Below are positions 6,799-12,365 of a stretch of 12,365 bases of DNA, one piece after another; within the stretch, counting starts at the first letter, position 1, and every line of letters begins with the position of its first letter. The notes below the pieces were generated by a model. The model saw only the letters and a program-made list of their open reading frames with translations. It did not search any database and had not been told where the DNA came from. The DNA comes from Planctomycetota bacterium (GTDB taxonomy: Bacteria; Planctomycetota; Planctomycetia; Planctomycetales; Planctomycetaceae): contig QWOR01000368.1 in the NCBI GenBank assembly GCA_003669575.1, positions 1 through 12,365 on the forward strand. The letters run 5' to 3'. A program made the translations under genes and the position numbers.

Positions 6799-7238
6799 CG
6801 ATTTCTTGACAGCGACACCTGTATAATTTCTCTAAAAACAAAGTCATTCTGAGGGTGGCAAGCTACAGCCATTGCCTCGCCACCCAACTGCTCAGCGGGA
6901 TTGACGCGCTGGCGTAAACATTGGTTTCCTTGTGTTGTTCTAAAATCCATCTCAGATGTTAAAACAGGAATCTTGAGAATATGAGGAAATCGATAAAATG
7001 CCGGCAATGTCTACCTAGACAACCCATAGCGTCCATGTAACCTGTCTGTCTTGTGAGTCGCCGAATCACGGTGTTCGACAGAGAACTCCTTCCGGCGCGG
7101 AAATGTGACTTCACACAGGCGTACCGAAGATCCAGCCAGTGCCAATGTCACTTCCCGTGGACAGAGGGAATGGGGATGTCTCGGTGAACAGGCCGGTTCT
7201 CGGCAATCTGTGTCAACCCAATAGATGAGGGGAATCGA
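6799..7238 (+). other. 440-base non-coding leader region
   Basis: No convincing gene is seen on either strand. GGGTGGC (6853-6859) pairs perfectly with GCCACCC (6879-6885) around a 19-base loop and may mark the end of the lipoprotein transcript, without a T tract. A palindrome TGTGA-CT-TCACA lies at 7104-7115 and could be an operator. A 19-residue frame from ATG 6981 to TAA 7040 has no ribosome-binding site and is not called. The lower half probably holds the promoter and a long leader for the Ser-Gly protein, but I cannot place a -35/-10 pair. Confidence 0.4.
7227..7233 (+). promoter_or_regulatory. Strong ribosome-binding site of the Ser-Gly protein
   Basis: GAGGGGA lies five bases before the ATG at 7239. 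It is the clearest Shine-Dalgarno in the window, where most genes have weak or none, and it suggests high translation of the secreted repeat protein. Confidence 0.7.
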
Positions 7239-8132
7239 ATGAACTTGGGATTGAAAATGGTTGCCGCAGCACTGGCGATGAGCGCGTGCGTGGCAGATAG
7301 CGCGTTTGCTCGTGGTCGCCATCACGGTTCGAGCGGCAGCTCGGGGTCGTCGGGATCCTCCGGCTCCTCTGGTTCGTCGGGTGCCTACAGCGCTGGCGGA
7401 TCGAGTGGTTCTTCGGGCTCATCCGGCTCCCACGGTTCCAGTGGCTCGTTCGGCTCATTCCGACTCTTCCGTCATCACGGTTCCAGTGGTTCGCATGGAT
7501 CGAGCGGCTCCAGCGGCGGATCCTACTCCTCCTACGGTTCAAGTGGCTCCAGTGGATCGTCGGGCAACTACGCTCCGTATTACTACTCGTCGGGTTCCTC
7601 GGGATCGAGTGGCTCAAGTGGTTCGTCCGGCTCCTACGGGGGCTACCAGTACTCCAGCGGCTCGTATGGTTCTTACGGGGCCAACGGGGGCGTGAGCTAC
7701 AGCCCGGCTCCAACCTATCGGGCCGTCGGCGATGTCTTTTCCGCGATCGATGCCCCGGTCGTTCAGCCGATCGCAGCTCCAGCGATTCCCCAGGCCAAGG
7801 CCCAGATCGTCTTCAGCGTTCCTTCCGACGCAGTGATTTACCTCGTGGGCAAGAAGACGAAGAGCACCGGCGATGTTCGGACCTTCTCCTCTCCTCTGTT
7901 AAACCAGGGGAAGAAGTTTGGTTATCCGATCCGTGTCGAACTGACCCGCGATGGCAAGACCTACACCGCCGAAGGGATGCAGACCGTTCGCGCGGGTGAC
8001 CGTGTTCAGCTGAAGGTGGAGTTCAACGCAGAGCAGGGTGAACTCTCCCTGGTCCAGACTCCTGGCTCAAAGCCAGTTCTCGGTTTGGAGAAGGTTGCAC
8101 AGCGTGCGGACAAGCTCGTCAGCCTGAAGTAA
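7239..8132 (+). CDS. Secreted Ser-Gly repeat protein with TIGR03000-type domain
   Basis: This 297-residue protein has a Sec signal peptide (basic start, hydrophobic core, AFA-R cleavage after residue 24). Residues about 29-150 are low complexity, built from SSG triplets with Tyr- and His-containing variants (SYGGYQYSSG). RHHGSSG occurs at 27-33 and again at 79-85, suggesting internal duplication. Residues about 187-262 match the TIGR03000 domain pattern described for Planctomycetes: beta-rich VFSVPSDAVIYLVGKKT, STGDVRTFSSPLL, GKKFGYPIRVEL, and a final QTVRAGDRVQLKVEF. The repeat codons vary (agc, tcg, tcc, tct, agt), so the repeat is not a fresh slippage product. A strong ribosome-binding site precedes it and an intrinsic terminator follows, so it is monocistronic. 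The role is unknown; an extracellular or cell-wall matrix protein is a reasonable inference. Confidence 0.9.
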   Translation: MNLGLKMVAAALAMSACVADSAFARGRHHGSSGSSGSSGSSGSSGSSGAYSAGGSSGSSGSSGSHGSSGSFGSFRLFRHHGSSGSHGSSGSSGGSYSSYGSSGSSGSSGNYAPYYYSSGSSGSSGSSGSSGSYGGYQYSSGSYGSYGANGGVSYSPAPTYRAVGDVFSAIDAPVVQPIAAPAIPQAKAQIVFSVPSDAVIYLVGKKTKSTGDVRTFSSPLLNQGKKFGYPIRVELTRDGKTYTAEGMQTVRAGDRVQLKVEFNAEQGELSLVQTPGSKPVLGLEKVAQRADKLVSLK

Positions 8133-8165
8133 GTTCTGATTGACCGAGTCGTAACGGTTTTACAT

Positions 8166-8207
8166 ACAGCACGCTGATCGGAATGACCGGTCAGCGTGCT
8201 GTTTTTT
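8166..8207 (+). terminator. Intrinsic (Rho-independent) terminator
   Basis: A 16-bp stem pairs ACAGCACGCTGATCGG (8166-8181) with CCGGTCAGCGTGCTGT (8187-8202) around an AATGA loop, with one T-G wobble. It is followed at once by a six-T tract (8202-8207). It lies 34 bases after the stop of the Ser-Gly protein. No T tract is seen for the opposite strand, so it acts on + strand transcripts and isolates the next operon. Confidence 0.93.
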
Positions 8208-8317
8208 ATTCATCCTGAATCCAATTGCAATCTCTAACGTAGACTCCAGAGACTGGAAGAGACCGGCTGATTGACCGGAACTATCCCGCTTTCCGCCCTC
8301 CAGACTCGCCCTGTTCC

Positions 8318-8917
8318 ATGTGTGTTGACCAGCCCCTATCGCCGTCATCTCACGCTGCAGCCAGCGAGGTGCCAGCCCGCACCAGTGGCCTGTGGTGGAA
8401 GTGTCTGGTCAGCGTCTGGCTGTGCTACCACTTTGCGGGTCTGATCGTCTCCCCTGCGTCGATCCCGCCCTCGTCACAGCTGATACGGAACTGCTGGCGT
8501 TACTGCGGCCCGTATCTGCAGGCTCTGTACATGAATCAGGGGCACCACTTCTTCGCTCCTGATCCTGGTGCCAGCACGCTCGTGTCATACACCGTTGAAC
8601 GGTCCGACGGGACGAAGATCGAGGGGCAGATCCCCAATCGGAGCATTTCTCCGAGGTTGTTGTATCACCGTCATTTCATGTTGACCGAATCGCTGGCGAA
8701 TACCGATTCCAATTCCCGGGCTTATTCGCTGCTGGTTCGCTCTCTGGCGAGAGAGCTGTGTGCTGAAAATGGAGGCCAGGCGATTACGCTGACTCGCGTG
8801 ACACACCTGTTGCCCTCCCCCGAATGGATTCGCGCTGGCGAACGGATTGACGACCCCACTCACTACGAACAGCAGCCACTGGGGCGTTTCGAATGGTCCG
8901 ACTTTTCGGGGCGATAA
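8318..8917 (+). CDS. One-TM partner protein encoded with HTTM
   Basis: I do not recognise a named family. The 199-residue product has a polar N-terminus, one hydrophobic segment at about 28-48, and a soluble domain that follows it. The domain contains YLQALYMNQGHHFFAPDPG (66-84), a strand-like TLVSYTVERSDGTKIEGQIP, and PRLLYHRHFMLTESL (112-126). I associate this wording with hypothetical planctomycete proteins next to HTTM genes, but cannot confirm it here. The ATG at 8318 has no Shine-Dalgarno. The end overlaps the HTTM start by 25 bases, which implies translational coupling and a joint function. The membrane segment suggests that the domain sits on one face of the membrane, beside the HTTM protein. 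It starts 111 bases after the terminator, so it should have its own promoter, which I could not place. Confidence 0.8.
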   Translation: MCVDQPLSPSSHAAASEVPARTSGLWWKCLVSVWLCYHFAGLIVSPASIPPSSQLIRNCWRYCGPYLQALYMNQGHHFFAPDPGASTLVSYTVERSDGTKIEGQIPNRSISPRLLYHRHFMLTESLANTDSNSRAYSLLVRSLARELCAENGGQAITLTRVTHLLPSPEWIRAGERIDDPTHYEQQPLGRFEWSDFSGR

Positions 8918-10005
8918 CGCGAAGCCTGGCTTCGTCTCTGAAAGACATCGCTCGGCAGTGGGATGAGTTCTGGTTTCAGCCGGAAGACCCGCTGACCCTG
9001 GGGGTCCTGCGGATCGTGACCGGGTTGATGCTGGTCTACACGCACGTTGTCTGGGGCATCAAGCTGGAGGCGTTCCTGGGTCCAAACGGATTTCAGGACC
9101 CGCTATTGGTCCGGGAACTAGTCCCCGACAGCACAGCCTGGTCATTCTGGTGGTACGTGCCGGAGTCGTCGTTGTGGACGGTACACTGGGTCTGTGTGGG
9201 GGCACTGGTTCTCTATACCCTGGGGCTGTGGACCACGGTGACCAGGTGGGCGGCGCCGTTGATCACGATCTCCTATGCGAATCGGGCACCCAACGCGAAC
9301 TTTGGGCTCGACCAGATTAACGCGATGCTGGCGCTGTATCTGGCGATCGGTCCCTGTGGAGCCAAGCTCTCGCTGGATCGCCTGTGGAAGAACTATCGCT
9401 GTGGTGTTCGCAGTTTGCGAGATGAAGGACGCTGGTCAGTTCCCGCAGTGGCCCCCAGCTCGACGGCCCGGCTGTCGACACGGCTGATTCAGGTTCACAT
9501 GTGCGTGATCTACTTCTTTGCTGGAGTGTCGAAACTCAAAGGCGATGCCTGGTGGAATGGCGAAGCGGTCTGGATGGCACTCTCAAACACCGAGTACCAG
9601 TCGCGTGACCTGACGTGGATTGCCTGGTATCCATGGATCTCTGATCTGCTGACCCACGCCACGATTATGTGGGAGATGACTTTCTGGATCTTTGTGTGGC
9701 GGCCTGGCTGGCGGCCGATTTACCTGCTGATTGGTGTGCTGATGCATGTGGGGATTGGGATGTTCCTGGGGATGTGGACCTTTGGGCTGGTCATGATCTT
9801 CACCTACATCAGCTATATCCCGCCGGAGACACTGAGCCGATTCGGACTCTGGATGGCAGAGGTGCTGCCAGCGCGAGTAGGGAAAACAATCCAGACCGCT
9901 CATGCATGCCACTGTGGAGCTGAGATTGCCGAGAGCTCAGCACGCTGCATGGGGAGCGATGTCACCGGGCCAGCTCACGCAGATCATGAAGGACAGGCTG
10001 TATGA
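8893..10005 (+). CDS. HTTM-domain membrane protein (gamma-carboxylase-like)
   Basis: This 370-residue multi-pass protein belongs to the HTTM superfamily, related to vitamin K-dependent gamma-glutamyl carboxylase. Hydrophobic segments are at about 38-56, 95-113, 120-128, 143-153, 200-214, 257-270, 275-295 and 297-308. The hallmark block QVHMCVIYFFAGVSKLKGDAWWNG spans about 200-223 and aligns by eye with the AGVKKLDADW segment of the animal carboxylase; Lys214 falls on its catalytic base Lys218. HVGIG at 285-289 is also typical. It overlaps the partner gene upstream by 25 bases and the TPR gene by 4 (ATGA), so the three form one operon. After about residue 335 a tail rich in Cys and His (HACHCGAE...RCMG...HADHE) follows the last TM segment and looks metal-binding. 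Enzymatic activity in bacterial HTTM proteins is mostly unproven, so carboxylase chemistry is inference. Confidence 0.9.
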   Translation: MVRLFGAITRSLASSLKDIARQWDEFWFQPEDPLTLGVLRIVTGLMLVYTHVVWGIKLEAFLGPNGFQDPLLVRELVPDSTAWSFWWYVPESSLWTVHWVCVGALVLYTLGLWTTVTRWAAPLITISYANRAPNANFGLDQINAMLALYLAIGPCGAKLSLDRLWKNYRCGVRSLRDEGRWSVPAVAPSSTARLSTRLIQVHMCVIYFFAGVSKLKGDAWWNGEAVWMALSNTEYQSRDLTWIAWYPWISDLLTHATIMWEMTFWIFVWRPGWRPIYLLIGVLMHVGIGMFLGMWTFGLVMIFTYISYIPPETLSRFGLWMAEVLPARVGKTIQTAHACHCGAEIAESSARCMGSDVTGPAHADHEGQAV

Positions 10006-10781
10006 CGACGCGAAGTGTGCTGCTGATGCTTGTGTTGGGATCTCTGGTCGTGACTGGGGTGGGCTGTACACCGGCTCCGGCCCATGGCCCCGATGTATTG
10101 CTCGAACGGGCGAAGCTGCGCCGCCGCGATCAAAAGTGGGACGAGTCTGTCCAACTGCTCACCGATGCAATTGCCCTCACACCGGAGGACGCCAAGCTCC
10201 ACTACGAACGAGCCCTGACCCATGTCTCCGCAGGCCATCTCGAACTTGCGGTCGCCGACTATGACCAGGCGATTAAGCTCCGCCCTGAGTACGTGGAGGC
10301 CCACAACAACCGGGCTGCGCTGCTCGGGCAGTTGAAACGTTTTGATGAGGCCGCAGCTGGGTTTTCACGGGCGATTGAGATCAATGGCAATGATCTGCTG
10401 GCTCTTCGGAATCGAGGGCTCGTCTATCACGATCTGAAGGACTACACGAAATCGATCGCCGATTTCGATCGGGCGATCCAGATCGATCCCGCGTCAGTCG
10501 AATGCTGGTTCATGCGGGGGAACGCCTGCCTCGATGGCGACAAACTCGACGAAGCAGTTCGCAGCTTTACAGAAGCGATCCGCATCAACCCCCAGCACTC
10601 GATGTCATTCCTCAATCGCAGCCACGCCTACGAGAAGCTCGGCCAGACCGCGTTAGCAGCCAAAGACCTGGCACGAGCGAAGTCCATCAATCCAGAAGTT
10701 GGAATTGTCTCTGAAGCGTCCACTGAAGAAGAGGCCCCCGAGCCGACTGCAGCTCCGGACCAGACGCCGACCAACCAATAA
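10002..10781 (+). CDS. TPR-repeat lipoprotein
   Basis: This 259-residue protein has a lipoprotein signal peptide with lipobox VGC and Cys22, followed by six consecutive 34-residue tetratricopeptide repeats at 31-64, 65-98, 99-132, 133-166, 167-200 and 201-234. Each shows the usual pattern of small residues and ends with the A-I-x-I/L-x-P helix signature (AIALTPED, AIKLRPEY, AIQIDPAS, AIRINPQH). An acidic Pro-rich tail closes it. TPRs form a superhelical protein-binding surface, so it is likely an envelope scaffold. The ATG overlaps the HTTM stop in ATGA and is preceded by GAAGGA nine bases upstream, giving translational coupling. The operon context suggests that it holds a partner for the HTTM/one-TM pair. 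No enzyme motif is seen. Confidence 0.92.
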   Translation: MTTRSVLLMLVLGSLVVTGVGCTPAPAHGPDVLLERAKLRRRDQKWDESVQLLTDAIALTPEDAKLHYERALTHVSAGHLELAVADYDQAIKLRPEYVEAHNNRAALLGQLKRFDEAAAGFSRAIEINGNDLLALRNRGLVYHDLKDYTKSIADFDRAIQIDPASVECWFMRGNACLDGDKLDEAVRSFTEAIRINPQHSMSFLNRSHAYEKLGQTALAAKDLARAKSINPEVGIVSEASTEEEAPEPTAAPDQTPTNQ

Positions 10782-10857
10782 TTGTCCAACCGGCGCGTCA
10801 TAGTCCATTTCAGTATCTCGGCAGATCACCCAAATACTTCTGGAATAGGGTTCCTTT

Positions 10858-10882
10858 CCCCAACCTTTCGTGGCTCTTGGGG
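10858..10882 (+). terminator. Hairpin after the HTTM operon, possible terminator
   Basis: CCCCAA (10858-10863) pairs with TTGGGG (10877-10882), with a nested CC/GG pair and a short loop. It lies about 75 bases after the TPR stop. There is no T tract, so termination would be weak or Rho-dependent. Confidence 0.35.
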
Positions 10883-10956
10883 CTGAGCGATTCCGATCTC
10901 TGGCTCGACATCCAAGACCTGATCCGCCCGCGATTCGCCGAACCGGGCTGGAGTGG

Positions 10957-10962
10957 TATCAT
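10957..10962 (+). promoter_or_regulatory. Candidate -10 box of uvrB, near-leaderless
   Basis: TATCAT ends eight bases before the uvrB ATG at 10971. TTCGCC at 10934-10939, with a 17-base spacer, is a poor -35. If used, transcription would start within a few bases of the ATG. No Shine-Dalgarno precedes the ATG, which is consistent with a leaderless mRNA. No LexA-type operator was recognised. Confidence 0.35.
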
Positions 10963-10970
10963 TCTCCATT

Positions 10971-12365
10971 ATGCCCCAATTTGAACTTGTCTCTGAATTC
11001 GCTCCCTCCGGTGACCAGCCCACGGCGATTGCCGCGCTGGTCCGCGGAATCAAAGAGGAAAAAAAGTCACAGGTCCTCCTTGGAGCCACCGGCACCGGCA
11101 AGACGTTCACCATGGCGAACGTCATCCAGCAGTGCCAGCGTCCCGCCCTGGTCCTCTGTCACAATAAGACACTGGCTGCCCAGCTGTATGGCGAGTTCAA
11201 GGACTTCTTCCCAAACAACGCGGTCAGCTACTTCGTCAGCTACTACGACTACTACCAGCCCGAGGCCTACATCCCGCAGCGGGATATTTACATCGAGAAG
11301 GATTCTTCGATCAACGAGGAGATCGACCGGCTCCGATTGCTCGCGACGAGTGCTCTGGTGTCGCGGCGCGATGTGATCGTGGTGGCCAGCGTGTCGTGCA
11401 TCTACGGCTTGGGATCGCCCAAAGATTATCTGGAGATGATGATCCCGCTGCATGTGGCGACGGAGATCAATCGCGACGACTTCCTGCGGCGACTGGTCGA
11501 GATCCATTATGAGCGGAACGATATCGAACTCTCACGCGGCAAGTTTCGCGTGCGCGGCGACGTGATTGAGATCTGGCCCGCCTACGAAGAGTTCTGCTAT
11601 CGCGTCGAGTTGTGGGGCGATGAGATCGAGAAGCTGTCGATCATTCACCCGGTCAGTGGAGAAAGCTCCAAGCCGTTGACCGATGTCTACATCTACCCGG
11701 CCAAGCACTTCGTCCTTCCGCAAAGCCGCGTTGATGCCGCCCTCGAAGAAATCGAACTCGAGCTCAATCAACAGCTGGCGAAGTTCCAGGCCGAGGGAAA
11801 GCTGCTGGAGGCCCAACGCCTGGCAGCCAGGACCCGCCACGATATCGAGTTACTCCGCGAGATCGGTTTCTGTCCGGGGATCGAGAACTACTCACGGGCG
11901 TTGGCCAATCGCAAGAAGGGCGAACCACCCGCGACTCTATATGACTTCTTTCCCGATGACTTTCTGCTCTTTGTCGACGAGTCACACGCCACCGTTCCGC
12001 AGATTCGAGCGATGTACAACGGAGACCAGGCTCGCAAGAGTACGCTGGTCGATCATGGTTTCCGGCTCCCGATGGCGCTCGACAACCGCCCGCTCAAGTT
12101 TGAGGAGTGGAACAACCGCCGGCATCAGACGGTCTTCGTGACCGCGACTCCCGCCGACTGGGAACTCGACCAGGCCGAGGGGGAGATCGTTGAACAGATC
12201 ATCCGCCCGACGGGGCTGGTCGATCCGGTGATTCATATCCATCCGGCCCGGGGACAGGTGCCACACCTCATCGAGCAGATCAAGGAGAGGGCGGAGCGCG
12301 GCGAGCGTACGCTCGTGACCGCGTTGACGAAGCGGTTGTCCGAGGACCTCGTCGGTTACCTCAAG
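10971..12365 (+). CDS. uvrB: UvrABC excinuclease subunit B, 3' partial
   Basis: This is the damage-verifying helicase-like subunit of nucleotide excision repair. It receives lesions from UvrA and recruits UvrC for incision. The open frame runs 465 codons to the right edge; full-length UvrB is about 670 residues, so roughly 200 residues are cut off. Motifs are intact: Walker A GATGTGKT (38-45), the beta-hairpin region YYDYYQPEAYIP (91-102) that probes the strand, the VASVSCIYGLGSP block (138-150), Walker B DESH (336-339), and TATP motif III (391-394). MPQFELVSEFAPSGDQPTAI is the usual N-terminus, which fixes the ATG at 10971. The region after 430 has ALTKRLSEDL as expected for motif V/VI entry. 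It stands alone behind the TPR gene with a 189-base gap. The call is certain apart from the missing end. Confidence 0.98.
   Translation, partial: MPQFELVSEFAPSGDQPTAIAALVRGIKEEKKSQVLLGATGTGKTFTMANVIQQCQRPALVLCHNKTLAAQLYGEFKDFFPNNAVSYFVSYYDYYQPEAYIPQRDIYIEKDSSINEEIDRLRLLATSALVSRRDVIVVASVSCIYGLGSPKDYLEMMIPLHVATEINRDDFLRRLVEIHYERNDIELSRGKFRVRGDVIEIWPAYEEFCYRVELWGDEIEKLSIIHPVSGESSKPLTDVYIYPAKHFVLPQSRVDAALEEIELELNQQLAKFQAEGKLLEAQRLAARTRHDIELLREIGFCPGIENYSRALANRKKGEPPATLYDFFPDDFLLFVDESHATVPQIRAMYNGDQARKSTLVDHGFRLPMALDNRPLKFEEWNNRRHQTVFVTATPADWELDQAEGEIVEQIIRPTGLVDPVIHIHPARGQVPHLIEQIKERAERGERTLVTALTKRLSEDLVGYLK

Noticed and set aside
6806..6827. Perfect TTGACA followed by TATAAT
   Set aside because: The two boxes are only 10 bases apart, while a housekeeping sigma factor needs about 16-18, and no TG sits at the extended -10 position. 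It may be coincidence in an AT-richer stretch.
6981..7040. Short 19-residue frame in the leader of the Ser-Gly gene
   Set aside because: No ribosome-binding site and no recognisable leader-peptide features such as runs of one amino acid.
7318..7680. Triplet-like repeat considered as a CRISPR array or tandem DNA repeat
   Set aside because: There are no constant-length repeats with unique spacers; periodicity is three bases and explained by SSG protein repeats with varied codons.
7213..7713. Minus-strand Arg/Ser/His-rich open frame across the Ser-Gly repeat
   Set aside because: It is a by-product of the GC-rich triplet repeat read in antisense; low complexity with no start signal.

Overview
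The window looks like chromosomal DNA from a planctomycete, probably order Planctomycetales. This is inferred from gene content and recall of families, not from a database search. The indicators are: a tetrahydromethanopterin C1-pathway gene (fhcA) in an otherwise bacterial setting; a Ser-Gly repeat protein with a TIGR03000-type C-terminal domain, a family defined in Planctomycetes; a PEGA lipoprotein; an HTTM (gamma-carboxylase-like) membrane protein with a partner gene; and sparse Shine-Dalgarno signals. Base composition is fairly high in G+C and even throughout. No IS element, CRISPR array, tRNA or rRNA was recognised.

Layout. Bases 3-1520 (+) are the 3' part of fhcA, cut by the left edge. 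A 287-base gap holds short hairpins and a repeat-like motif. Next come two signalling genes on the + strand: 1808-3070, an unusual fusion of a mini kinase-like fold to a PP2C phosphatase, and 3276-4796, a PAS-PAS-SpoIIE (RsbU-type) phosphatase. A symmetric palindrome lies between them. Two genes run on the minus strand: tadA (4832-5356), convergent with the SpoIIE gene, and upstream of it a two-TM protein with a PH-like tail (5476-5967). The 5968-6372 gap holds a possible small minus-strand gene (6064-6297), perhaps frameshifted.

From 6373 everything supported is on the + strand: a PEGA lipoprotein; a 440-base leader region; the secreted Ser-Gly/TIGR03000 protein, closed by a textbook intrinsic terminator (8166-8207); then a tight three-gene operon (8318-10781) of a one-TM protein, the HTTM protein and a TPR lipoprotein, with overlapping ends. 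Last is uvrB (10971 to the right edge), truncated, with a promoter-like -10 so close to the ATG that the mRNA may be leaderless.

How the genes fit. The two phosphatase genes are signalling functions: one fuses opposed kinase-like and phosphatase folds, the other is a sensor-linked phosphatase of the anti-sigma partner-switching type. The HTTM operon is the best candidate for an uncharacterised system. Its HTTM protein keeps the lysine that aligns, by eye, with the catalytic base of vitamin K-dependent carboxylase, and it is translationally coupled to a membrane-anchored partner and a probable lipid-anchored TPR protein. fhcA, tadA and uvrB are housekeeping or metabolic genes at the edges and centre.
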